Source: Solirubrobacteraceae bacterium
Lineage (GTDB): Bacteria; Actinomycetota; Thermoleophilia; Solirubrobacterales; Solirubrobacteraceae
Length of the DNA: 34,436 nucleotides
Assembly: GCA_029263125.1 (NCBI GenBank)
Contig: JAJCYD010000032.1
Location: forward strand, 1 to 34,436
Direction: 5' to 3'
Shown: positions 1 to 7,699 of the stretch, in pieces
Layout: each line of letters begins with the position of its first letter
Position numbering within the stretch: position 1 is the first letter of the stretch
Position numbers and translations under genes: made by a program
Notes under the pieces: model-generated
Database searches by the model: none
The model's input: the letters and a program-made list of their open reading frames with translations, nothing else
What the model was told of the DNA's origin: nothing

Positions 1-91
1 AGTTGCTGATCCCCTGCGAGATCAGCCGCGCGAACAGCTCCTGCTTCTCAGCCTGGACCCCGCCCTTCCGCACACGTCGTTGCCGGCGCAT
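1..91 (-). CDS. IS30-like transposase, N-terminal fragment cut by window edge
   Basis: Reading leftwards from an ATG at 91, about 30 codons run open to the window edge: a basic start, then KGGVQAEKQELFARLISQGI. This resembles the N-terminal helix-turn-helix start of IS30-family transposases of actinobacteria, where a basic leader precedes a helix of the form 'ELFxRLIxxGxSN'. Only the first part of the DNA-binding region is visible. The DDE catalytic domain would lie outside the window, so whether the element is intact cannot be judged. No terminal inverted repeat was recognised between 92 and 200. The call rests on pattern recall over a short stretch. Another HTH protein is possible. Confidence 0.45.
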   Translation of the reverse strand, partial: MRRQRRVRKGGVQAEKQELFARLISQGISN

Positions 92-177
92 CGCACCCCT
101 CGAATCGCAGTGGTGTTGCAACGCTCGCTGGAATCCGCCCCATCGTTCCCAGCAGGTTTGAGTCCCTTCTGTCAAAC

Positions 178-192
178 TGATAATGATTCTCA
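178..192. promoter_or_regulatory. Fur/Zur-like box
   Basis: The 15-mer TGATAATGATTCTCA matches the 7-1-7 inverted repeat consensus of Fur-superfamily metalloregulators (TGATAAT-n-ATTATCA) at all but one arm position. It stands out as A/T-rich in very GC-rich DNA. No metal-homeostasis gene lies next to it in the window. The target may have been disrupted by the neighbouring transposase or lie beyond the left edge. Fur, Zur or chance cannot be separated from sequence alone. Confidence 0.4.
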
Positions 193-607
193 ACGCCCTG
201 GAACGCGACACCTTCGCGAGCCTCAAGCTCCCCAGCGAGCATCGTCAAGCCATGCGCCGCCTCGCAGGATCGGTCGATGTCGTCGGTCATCAGCCAAGCC
301 CTCGCCCTTCGTCCGGGCTGCCCGTGCCCGTCAGAGATGGCGAGGCGGGTCCACGATGAGGCGAGACACGACGGTCGCCGTAGCGGCTGGACCACCCACG
401 CGGTGCCGGCGGATGGGCGAGCGCCACAGCCGGGTGGGCCGTCGGGCTCCGTCGTGATCCAGACGCCGTAGCCCGCGACACCTGCGCCCGCCGTGTCGGC
501 GGATCGATCGGGCGCGCGGCACCGCCGCGCATGAGGGCGGGCCCGAGGTGTGGGCGCTCCGGAGGAGTTGCCCGGCCATGCCCATCGTCGTGTGAACGCC
601 AGCGTCC

Positions 608-624
608 GTTGAACACTGTTCAAC
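608..624. promoter_or_regulatory. 17-bp perfect palindrome, TetR-type operator candidate
   Basis: Arms GTTGAACA and TGTTCAAC are exact reverse complements around a single central base. Size, symmetry and the TGAACA/TGTTCA core are typical of TetR/AcrR-family operators. It lies 60 bases upstream of the likely start of the BtrH-like gene, which also argues that this gene does not start at the more distal in-frame ATG (531). No TetR-family regulator is encoded in the window, so the binding protein would be distant. Confidence 0.55.
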
Positions 625-683
625 CGGAAGTCACGCCACTGCAGCATGGACACCGGCTCTGCCCTCGCACGGCCGCGCGCATC

Positions 684-1715
684 GTGAACGGCGCGACGGC
701 GCAGCGGGGAGCCGCGGGGCTGCATCACCGCGTCGCCGATCATGCCGCCAGCGGGGCTCTGCGCGACCTGCTCGCCCATCATCGCCTGTCCTATGCGCCC
801 GAGCCCCTGTCGGAGGGCACGATCTTCGGGCTCTCCGGGGCCCTGGACCTCAGCCTGAGGATCGGCGAGGCGGCGCGGCCGGTGATCGAGCTCGACGGCC
901 GGACGGCGTCGTTGGAGATCGACCTCTGCCGGCATCTTGGCATGCCATCACAATGGTGCGAGACCGACGATCCCGCCGCCGGATGGGAGATCCTCAGCAT
1001 CGAGCTGAAGGAGGGCAGGCCGACCGTGCTGCGGGCGGACGTCGCGGAGCTCGACTACCACCCCGAGCGCCGCCATGACACGCGTCACGCGATCGTCGTC
1101 ACCGGCTACGACGCGCAGGCCGGCACCCTCTCCGTGCTCGACGGGCGCTTCCCCGATCCCCAGCGATGCACGCTCGCCGCGCTCGCCGCGGCGCGTGCCT
1201 CATGCGCCTGTGCCGCACCGGTGCGCCACGGGCTGCTGCGTCTGACACCCGGTCCGCGGCTGGCCGAGCCGCGACAGGCGATCACCGCAGCGGTGAGCCG
1301 GGTCGTACGCAGCATGCGTCGCGCGCGCAACGGTCTCGGCGCGATCGACGCGCTGGCATCCGTGTGGCCGCGGCTGCCGGAGATCACCGGCTCGTGCTTT
1401 GCGCAGACGCTCGTCGACGTGCGGCTGCAGATCCGCGACAGTGCCACGGGAGGCGCCCTGTGCCGCTCGCTGCAGGCGCGCTTCGAGCACGACGCCGCCG
1501 CGATGCTGGGCTCCCCGAAGCTCGGACAGGCCGCGCTGGTCTGCGATGACCTCGTCGATGCCTGGCGAACCTTCGCGTCGGCGCTCGACGACGAAGACGC
1601 GGTCCGCGCGCACACCGTCGCGCGACCATGGCTGGAACGCATTCGCACGCTGGAGCATCGCCACGTCGAGGGCCTCGAAGCCCAGCTCGCGACGGGCGAC
1701 CGCGCCCCCATCTAG
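684..1715 (+). CDS. BtrH N-terminal / DUF4872-like protein lacking the expected cysteine
   Basis: A 343-aa protein resembling the BtrH_N plus DUF4872 architecture. BtrH moves an aminoacyl side chain from a carrier protein to an aminoglycoside. Recognisable parts: HHRVADHAASGALRDLL (14-30), LSEGTIFGLSG (42-52), ETDDPAAGW (93-101) and TRHAIVVTGYD followed by LD (133-153), which supplies the His and Asp expected of a papain/C39-like fold. Where family members normally have 'HCxSGALR', this protein has His20-Ala21, so the nucleophile seems to be missing. GTG 684 was chosen because it puts the motif about 20 residues from the start, as in relatives, and leaves the palindrome at 608-624 upstream. 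An in-frame ATG exists at 531 but its translation is implausible. No biosynthetic cluster surrounds it. Function unknown, perhaps non-catalytic. Confidence 0.72.
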   Translation: MNGATAQRGAAGLHHRVADHAASGALRDLLAHHRLSYAPEPLSEGTIFGLSGALDLSLRIGEAARPVIELDGRTASLEIDLCRHLGMPSQWCETDDPAAGWEILSIELKEGRPTVLRADVAELDYHPERRHDTRHAIVVTGYDAQAGTLSVLDGRFPDPQRCTLAALAAARASCACAAPVRHGLLRLTPGPRLAEPRQAITAAVSRVVRSMRRARNGLGAIDALASVWPRLPEITGSCFAQTLVDVRLQIRDSATGGALCRSLQARFEHDAAAMLGSPKLGQAALVCDDLVDAWRTFASALDDEDAVRAHTVARPWLERIRTLEHRHVEGLEAQLATGDRAPI

Positions 1716-1797
1716 CGATCGCATATCTGCAACAAGACATAAAGAAAGCCTGCGCTGGCCGGATTCTGACGCGATCGTGGCCTAGCATCGTTGAGCA

Positions 1798-4700
1798 ATG
1801 CGCGATTACCGATCAGCGATCCGCACCCATGTTGTCCTCTTTGATGGTGGCATGGGCGCAACGCTCGAGCAGTTCGACCTCTCGCTGCAGGACGACTACA
1901 AGCTCCCCGGCCGAGCCCACGAAGCACTGGTGCTCAACCGCCCGGACGTCATCGAGGGCGTCCACACGTCGTTCGTCGACGCCGGCGCGGACGTCGTGCA
2001 GACCGACACCTTCCAGGCCAGCCGGCTGAAGCTCGACGAGTGGGGCCTTGGCGACGAGACGATCGAGATCAACCGCCGCGGCGCGCAGATCGCCCGCAAG
2101 GCCGCGGGCGAGAAGCGCTTCGTCGCCGGATCTGTCGGGCCCACCGGCTTCCTCCCGGCATCCGACGATCCGACGCTCGGCGACATCGCCTTCCGCACGC
2201 TCGCCGACACGTTCTCCGAGCAGTGCTTCGGCCTCATCGAGGGCGGCGTCGACGTGATCCTCGTCGAGACCGCGCAGGACATCCTCGAGGTCAAGGCGGC
2301 GATCTTCGGCGCGCGCGCGGCAATGAAGCTCGCCGACCGCGAGGTCCCGATCCAGGTGCAGGTCTCGCTGCTGCCCAACGGCGGCAAGATGCTGCTGGGC
2401 ACCGACATCTCCGCGGTGCTGACGACGCTGGAAGCGCTCAACGTCGACGCGATCGGCCTGAACTGCTCGACCGGTCCCGAGGACATGCGCGACGCGATCC
2501 GCTTCCTCGGAGAGTTCTCGCCGCTTCCCGTGTCGTGCATCCCCAACGCCGGGATCCCGATCCAGGGCCACGACGGCGAGACGATCTTCCCGGAAGGCCC
2601 GGAGCAGTTCGCCAAGACGCTGATCGACTTCGTCACCCGCTACGACGTCAGCATCGTCGGCGGCTGCTGCGGCTCGACCCCGGACCACATCCGGATGGTC
2701 GCCGAGGGCATCAAGGGCAGGCGCTGCAAGCCGCGGCCCGCGCCGCGCGAGGCGCATGTCAGCTCGATGATCGCCGCGACGACGCTCGTGCAAGAGCCGC
2801 GACCGACGATGGTCGGTGAGCGCGTCAACTCCCAGGGCTCGCGCAAAGCCAAGGAGATGCTGCTCGCCGACGACTACGACGGCCTGGGTCATATCGCCTA
2901 GGACCAGGTCGCCGGCGGCGCCCACGTGATCGACCTCTGCGTCGCGCTCGTCGAGCGCGACGACGAGGGCGAGCAGATGCGCCGCGTCGCCGAGCGCGTG
3001 TCGCTCGCACAGCCGGCGCCGATCCAGGTCGACTCGACCGAGCCCGACGTCATCGAGTCCGCGCTCGAGCAGATCCCCGGCCGCGCGATCGTCAACTCGA
3101 TCAACCTCGAGGCCGGGCGCGACAAGCTCGACCGCGTCGTGCCGATCGCGCTGGCCCACGGCGCCTGCCTGATCGCCCTGACGATCGACGAGGTCGGGAT
3201 GGCGAAGACCGCGCAGCGCAAGCTCGAGATCGCGCGCCGCCTGAAGGAGCTGTGCTGCGACGAGCACGGCCTGGATCCCGAGGCCCTGATCTTCGACGTG
3301 CTGACCTTCACGCTGACCACCGGCGACGAGGAGTGGCGCCCGTCGGCGGTCGAGACGATCGAGGGCATCCGCCTCGTCAAGGAGCACATCCCCCACGTCA
3401 AGACGTCGCTCGGCGTCTCCAACGTCTCCTTCGGCGTCGGCCCGCGGGCGCGCGCGGTCCTGAACTCCGTCTTCCTGCACCACTGCGTCGAGGCCGGCCT
3501 GGACCTCGCGATGGTCAACCCGAACCACATCACGCCCTACTCGGAGATCGGCGCGGCCGAGCGCACGCTCGCCGACGACCTCGTCTTCAACCGCCGCGAG
3601 GACGCGCTGGAGCTGTTCATCGCGCACTTCGAGTCCCAGTCTGAGGAGGCCGAGGACGAGAAGGCCGACCCGACCGCGGGCATGGAGCCCGAGGCGGCGC
3701 TGCACTTCCACATCCTGCGCCGCAAGAAGGAGGGCGTGGAGGACTGGGTCGACACCTGCGTCGAGAAGATCGGCGCCGTGCCGACGCTCAACGAGGTGCT
3801 GCTGCCCGCGATGAAGGAGGTCGGCGACAAGTTCGGCGCGGGCGAGCTGATCCTGCCCTTCGTGCTGCAGTCGGCGACGGTCATGAAGCGCGCCGTCGCG
3901 CAGCTGGAGAACTACCTCGACAAGGTCGAGGGCTACACGAAGGGCACCGTCGTGCTCGCGACGGTCTTTGGCGACGTGCACGACATCGGCAAGTCGCTGG
4001 TCAACACGATCCTCACGAACAACGGCTACACGGTCGTCGACCTCGGCAAGCAGGTGCCGATCTCCGCGATCCTCGAAGCCGCCCAAGAGCGCAACGCCAC
4101 CGCGATCGGCCTCAGCGCGCTGCTGGTCTCGACCTCCAAGCAGATGCCGCTGTGCATCGAGGAGCTGCACGAGAAGGGCCTGGACTACCCGGTGCTGATC
4201 GGCGGGGCGGCGATCAACCGCGACTTCGGCCTGCGCGCGCTGTATCCCAAGGGCAAGGCCGCCGACGACCTCTACGAGCCCGGCGTCTTCTACTGCAAGG
4301 ACGCCTTCGAGGGCCTCAACAAGATGGACCAGCTGATCGAGGAGGAGGGCCGCGCCAAGCTGCTGGAGAAGACGCGCGCGGCCGCCCTGCACTTCCGCCT
4401 CTATGGCAAGGACCCGCCGCCGCTGATCACCGACGACGACAGCGTGCGCTCGGCCGCGCGCACCGACGTGCCGATCCCGACGCCGCCGTTCTGGGGCGCG
4501 CGCGAGATCGACGTCCCGCTGGACGAGATCTTCCCCCACCTCGACACCCATGTGCTGTTCAAGCTGCACTGGGGCGGGCGCGGCGTGAAGGGCGAGGCGT
4601 GGCGCAAGCTCATCGACGGCGACTTCCAGCCGCGCCTGGAGCGGATGTGGCGTGAGCAGGACTACCTCGGCCCGCGTGCCCGCCTGGGCTACTTCCCCTG

Positions 4701-5352
4701 CTACAGCGAGGGCAACGAGGTCGTCGTGCTGGATCCCGACGACAACGTCACCGTGCTCGAGCGCCTCGTCTTCCCGCGCCAGCCCGAGCATCACCGCATC
4801 TGCCTGGCGGACTTCTTTCGCCCGCGCGACGCCGACGAGCTCGACGTCGTCGCGCTGCAGGCCGTGACCGTCGGGCCGCGCGTGACCGAGGTCATCGAGG
4901 CACTGGAGGCCGAGGGCGAGTATGCCGAGCAGCTCTTCACCCACGGCCTCGGCGTGCAGTCGGCGGAGGGAACCGCGGAGTGGCTGCACTCACGCGTGCG
5001 CTCAGAGCTCGGGATCGGCCCCACCGAGGGCCGGCGCTACTCGTGGGGCTACCCCGCCTGCCCCGAGCAGTCAGAGCACGAGAAGATCTATCGCCTGCTC
5101 GACGCGCCCTCGATCGGCCTGACGCTGACCGGCGGCTACGCCGTCGAGCCCGAGCAGTCGACCCTGGCGATCATCGCCCACCACCCCCAAGCCGTCTACT
5201 TCGGCATGAAGTCCGGCTTCCTGCCCAAGGACCGCGCCCCCGACGACCTCGTCGCCGGCTCCGATCGCGACGCCACCAAGAAGCGCGATCACGACCCCCG
5301 CGACGGCCCGCCCGAGGACGAGCCGGCGCTGGCGGCCGACGCGCGGGCGTAG
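1798..5352 (+). pseudogene. metH: Cobalamin-dependent methionine synthase, interrupted by in-frame TAG
   Basis: MetH transfers a methyl group from methyltetrahydrofolate to homocysteine through cob(I)alamin. Ignoring one stop, the frame is 1184 codons, normal for the family. Domain order: homocysteine-binding barrel with zinc cysteines C223 (GLNCSTG) and C290/C291 (GGCCGST); pterin-binding barrel from about 325 (VGERVNSQGSRK); cobalamin cap (LPAMKEVGDKFGAGE); cobalamin domain with GDVHDIGKS, His728 being the lower ligand; and reactivation domain ending with GYPACPEQ. Codon 368 is TAG (2899-2901), inside the pterin barrel just before DQVAGGAHVIDLCVAL. The same frame then continues intact. The pieces are 1798-2901 (367 aa) and at most 2926-5352 (808 aa from GTG). 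The break is not at a domain boundary and there is no clear ribosome-binding site for the second part. Either a recent nonsense mutation or a base error. TAG is an ordinary stop in neighbouring genes. Confidence 0.92.
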
Positions 5353-5367
5353 CGCTGCGACAGCGCT
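5351..5367 (+). terminator. Hairpin after metH
   Basis: A 7-bp perfect stem (AGCGCTG / CAGCGCT) with a 3-nt loop begins within the metH stop codon. There is no T-run, as is common in high-GC actinobacteria, so its role as a terminator is uncertain. Confidence 0.3.
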
Positions 5368-5494
5368 GCTCGCCTCCCGTAGCCCTCGGCGGTGCGCGTG
5401 AGCGCGCCGCTACTCCGAGTCCGAAGATGCCTGCCGATCGAGCCGCCCCGCAGTCCAAGAACTCTCGGTCGCAACATGCACCGCAGCGCCGTTG

Positions 5495-5514
5495 TACACC
5501 ATGCCTGTGGTGTA
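5495..5514. promoter_or_regulatory. Inverted repeat upstream of vapBC
   Basis: Perfect 7-bp arms TACACCA and TGGTGTA separated by 6 bases, about 70 bases upstream of vapB in the metH-vapB spacer. It lacks a T-run, so an operator is likelier than a terminator. It is unrelated in sequence to the second inverted repeat nearer vapB. The regulator is unknown. Confidence 0.4.
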
Positions 5515-5555
5515 AATCTGTGCTCTCTGCGACAGCTGGAAGGGTCGCACCCTGA

Positions 5556-5577
5556 AAGGTAGCAAGACTGCTACCTT
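5556..5577. promoter_or_regulatory. VapB-type operator
   Basis: Perfect 9-bp arms AAGGTAGCA and TGCTACCTT around a 4-bp spacer end 6 bases before the vapB ATG. VapB/Phd-type antitoxins, alone or with toxin, repress their own promoter by binding such palindromes. With so little room for a leader and no Shine-Dalgarno sequence, the mRNA may be leaderless, with the operator covering the core promoter. Autoregulation is inferred from position. Confidence 0.6.
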
Positions 5578-5583
5578 GCGACG

Positions 5584-5829
5584 ATGGCGATGATCCCTCA
5601 GAAGGAGCTGCGCAACAACATCGGTGAGGTCCTGCGGCGCGCGCAATCCGGCGAACAGCTGACGATCACCGTCTCCGGGCGCCCGGTTGCCCAGCTCGGC
5701 CCGATCCGATCTCGCCAGTGGGTCGACACCGGCGAGCTCCGGGCGCTGTGGGAGCTGCCCGCCGATGAGACGCTTGAGCGCGACCTCGAGCGGTTCGGCA
5801 CCGACCTTCGGGATCCGTGGTCGGCGTGA
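5584..5829 (+). CDS. vapB: Phd/YefM-family antitoxin (VapB-type)
   Basis: An 81-aa protein. The N-terminal half (IPQKELRNNIGEVLRRAQ, then EQLTITVSGRPVAQLGPI) is the Phd/YefM fold, which dimerises and binds the operator. The acidic C-terminal tail, with ALWELPADETLERDLERFG, would wrap the toxin and block its active site. The gene overlaps the next by GTGA if the toxin starts at 5826, or is 2 bases from it at ATG 5832, so the two are translationally coupled. It follows metH without functional relation, as is typical of mobile or accessory toxin-antitoxin modules. Cognate pairing is inferred from adjacency. Confidence 0.87.
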   Translation: MAMIPQKELRNNIGEVLRRAQSGEQLTITVSGRPVAQLGPIRSRQWVDTGELRALWELPADETLERDLERFGTDLRDPWSA

Positions 5830-5831
5830 CC

Positions 5832-6224
5832 ATGCGGGCCGTCCTCGACACCTCTGTGCTGATCGGCGGCCAGGCCATCCCCGCGGGCGTGCAGTCCGCG
5901 ATCAGCACGGTCTCGATCGCCGAGCTGCATTTCGGCCTGCTCGTCGCCGCAGACGACGAGGCCCGCGCCGAACGCGCGACACGCCTCGGCCTGATCGAGG
6001 CGCGCTTTCCCGATCCCCTGCCGATCGACGACCGGGTGGCACGCGAGTGGGGCCGCTTGCAGGCCGCCGTCGCCAATCGGGGCGGGCAACCGCGCCGCCG
6101 CGCCGCCGACCTGGCCATCGCCGCCACGGCCATCGTCCACGATGCCGTCCTGTTGACGCACAACCTCAAGGACCTCGCGATCATCGACGACCTCCTCGAC
6201 GCGCGCACGCCGGCGGGCGGGTGA
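5832..6224 (+). CDS. vapC: PIN-domain ribonuclease toxin (VapC)
   Basis: A 130-aa single PIN domain, the usual VapC length. The metal-binding acidic residues are all present: Asp6 in AVLDTSVLI, Glu31 in SIAELHFG, Asp93 in AADLAIAATAI and the C-terminal HNLKDL with Asp114. VapC toxins cut specific RNAs (often tRNA or the sarcin-ricin loop) when the antitoxin is degraded. The real target cannot be read from sequence. ATG 5832 is preferred because homologues begin with 'MRAVLDTS'. GTG 5826, overlapping the vapB stop, is an alternative adding two residues. The toxin looks intact. Confidence 0.88.
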   Translation: MRAVLDTSVLIGGQAIPAGVQSAISTVSIAELHFGLLVAADDEARAERATRLGLIEARFPDPLPIDDRVAREWGRLQAAVANRGGQPRRRAADLAIAATAIVHDAVLLTHNLKDLAIIDDLLDARTPAGG

Positions 6225-6237
6225 GCCGGGACGCGCG

Positions 6238-6255
6238 CTGGCCCACCGCGGCCAG
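6238..6255. terminator. Weak hairpin between convergent vapC and methyltransferase
   Basis: A 6-bp stem CTGGCC/GGCCAG with a 6-nt loop sits in the 36-bp gap between two converging genes. It could end transcription from both sides. No T-run is present. Confidence 0.25.
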
Positions 6256-6260
6256 GAGCC

Positions 6261-6929
6261 TCAGCGTCTGGCGACCACGACCGCGAAGCCGTAGCGCTTG
6301 AACAGGCAATCGACCTCCATGAAGCCCGCCTCGCGCAGCCACTCAAGCTGCGCATCGACGCTGGCGAGGTGGTCGAATCCCATGCGTTGCTCGGCGGCCG
6401 CCCACTCGGTCGCCGTCGCGCCGAGCTGCGCCGCACGCTCGCGGTGCCAGGCGGCGTACGCGTGGTCCAGCCACAGCGACGGCCCGGCGACGTGCTCGGC
6501 GTTGACGAACAGGCCGCCCGGCGCGAGCTGCGCATGCACGCGAGCGAAGAGCCGGCGCTTGTCGTCGTCGGGAAGGTGGTGGATGGCGAGCGCGGACACG
6601 ATCGCGTTCCATGGACCCGCGGGCAGCTCGGCGGCGAGATCCTGTTCGATGTACGCGGCGGATGACCCGAGGCGGGTGCGCGCCTCGGCGAGCATGGAAG
6701 CCGAGCCGTCGAGCAGCGTCAGCCGCACGTCGGTGATCGCTACGCGGACCAGCTCGGACAGCAGGCCTGTCCCGGCTCCGAGGTCGAGGACGCGCCGTGG
6801 CGGCACCGACGCGAGCGACAGTGCCTCGATCGTCGTCGCGTAGAACTCGTCGAAGACTGGAACCAGCCGACGTCGAAGCCCGTCGTAGTCCCCGGCGTGT
6901 GAGCCGAAGGCGTCGGTAGCACCTGTCAT
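6261..6929 (-). CDS. Class I SAM-dependent methyltransferase
   Basis: A 222-aa single-domain methyltransferase. Motif I is VLDLGAGTG (47-55), followed by an acidic loop (LTLLDGSASML) that would bind the SAM ribose, then a motif IV-like segment (NAIVSALAIHHLP) and the LAPGGLFVNAEH strand. The fold is that of Methyltransf_25-type small-molecule methyltransferases. The substrate is unknown. ATG 6929 is used. A TTG nine bases upstream is possible but has no better ribosome-binding site. The ATG lies 6 bases from the 10-mer discussed at 6935-6944, so the transcript may be leaderless. It stands alone, converging on vapC. Confidence 0.86.
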   Translation of the reverse strand: MTGATDAFGSHAGDYDGLRRRLVPVFDEFYATTIEALSLASVPPRRVLDLGAGTGLLSELVRVAITDVRLTLLDGSASMLAEARTRLGSSAAYIEQDLAAELPAGPWNAIVSALAIHHLPDDDKRRLFARVHAQLAPGGLFVNAEHVAGPSLWLDHAYAAWHRERAAQLGATATEWAAAEQRMGFDHLASVDAQLEWLREAGFMEVDCLFKRYGFAVVVARR

Positions 6930-6934
6930 CGCAT

Positions 6935-6944
6935 ACAACTGTAC
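6935..6944 (-). promoter_or_regulatory. 10-mer shared with the ArsR promoter
   Basis: On the minus strand this reads GTACAGTTGT, with a TACA-2-TGTA near-dyad when the next base is added, directly before the methyltransferase start. The same ten bases occur in front of the ArsR gene at 10234-10243. A common regulator is possible but a two-site match is thin evidence. Confidence 0.25.
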
Positions 6945-7051
6945 GTGATGACGAACGCCTGTCGCCCGGAGAGCATCGCCGACCCGCGCGAGCGACTCGC
7001 TTCTCTACGAGCGACCACCGACGACAACGCTCACCCACGAATCGCCGACGT

Positions 7052-7570
7052 TCATGTCGCGAGGTGGGTTTCCAGCTCGATCGGGTTGCGCAGGCAGTAC
7101 ACGCCGGGGCAGTGCTCGTCGGCGATGCGCTTGATCTCCTCGAGCTTGTCGTCGGATGCGTCGGCGTCGACCGTCAGGTGCCAGTCGATGTGCTGCACGG
7201 GAGCGTTGTCGGTCACGCCGAGCGCGCGGGTCATGTCGACGTCGGCCTCGGTGCGTGCGCTGAGGGAGCGCAGTTGCACGCCTTGGCGGGCCGCCTCTTG
7301 GGCGTAGGTCATGGCATAGCACGCCAGGCCGCCCCAGAAGCAGTAAGCCAAGGGGTTGGGGGCCGATCCGGTGCCGCCCATCGGGGGTGGGAAGTCGGCC
7401 TCGAACACGAACGGCTCGCCGTTGGGGATCGGGATGGTGGTGCGGAACTGCGGCTGGCCGTGCTGGATCTGCCATTCGCCGTCGAAGCTGACGTGTTGTG
7501 TGAGGGCGCTTGGGTCCTGCTCGGCCTTGGTGATCGTCTGATTGAGCGCGTCGGTATTGACGTTGTGCAT
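7052..7570 (-). CDS. OsmC-family protein
   Basis: A 172-aa protein of the OsmC/Ohr fold, thiol peroxidases that reduce organic hydroperoxides or handle related stress. PNPLAYCFWGGLACYAMTYA (72-91) carries Cys77 and Cys84 on the central helix, and ADEHCPGVYCL carries Cys154 and Cys159. In active family members one cysteine from each region forms the redox pair, so C77 with C154 is the likely one. ATG 7570 is chosen over an upstream in-frame start because a good ribosome-binding site (AAAGGA) stands 8 bases before it. It lies 130 bases downstream of the MMPL gene on the same strand and may have its own promoter. The hydroperoxide substrate is unknown. Confidence 0.87.
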   Translation of the reverse strand: MHNVNTDALNQTITKAEQDPSALTQHVSFDGEWQIQHGQPQFRTTIPIPNGEPFVFEADFPPPMGGTGSAPNPLAYCFWGGLACYAMTYAQEAARQGVQLRSLSARTEADVDMTRALGVTDNAPVQHIDWHLTVDADASDDKLEEIKRIADEHCPGVYCLRNPIELETHLAT

Positions 7571-7699
7571 GTGGTCGTCCTTTCGGAGTTCGCAGTTGAA
7601 GTGCGCGAGGCGCGGATGCCACGCGCGCGGAGCAGAGGTCAGCCGGCGCACCCTGTCGGGTTGGCGGCGCGGCGGTGGGGGAGCGCACCGCGTGAGCGA

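Larger units (their letters stand above)
92..683. other. Intergenic region with no convincing gene, two palindromes
   Basis: About 590 bases where all six frames give arginine/proline-rich, low-plausibility translations. One stretch (183-359, plus, 58 codons) has fairly gene-like codon use at first, but it has no ribosome-binding site and starts inside a Fur-like palindrome. It may be a decayed fragment next to the transposase. The recognisable content is the box at 178-192 and the palindrome at 608-624, each listed separately. Confidence 0.55.

Noticed and set aside
183-359. Plus-strand 58-codon frame starting inside the Fur-like box
   Set aside because: Codon use is gene-like at first (ILNALERDTFASLK) but there is no ribosome-binding site or family match. 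At best a fragment.
48-935. A 295-codon minus-strand frame over the left intergenic region
   Set aside because: Translation is not protein-like and it runs over the start of the BtrH-like gene. Only its far end overlaps the transposase region, in another frame.
1716-1797. SAM or cobalamin riboswitch in front of metH
   Set aside because: The spacer is only 82 bases and no conserved riboswitch core could be found. It is too short for a B12 element.
2899-2925. Pyrrolysine or other recoding at the metH TAG
   Set aside because: MetH is not known to carry a non-standard residue at this place, and TAG is a normal stop in at least six neighbouring genes. Mutation or a base error is simpler.
1813-4989. 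A 1058-codon open frame antisense to metH
   Set aside because: It follows codon position in the opposite strand of a GC3-biased gene. Its translation is an Arg/Asp/Val/Leu-rich string without domain features, while the plus strand encodes all MetH motifs.
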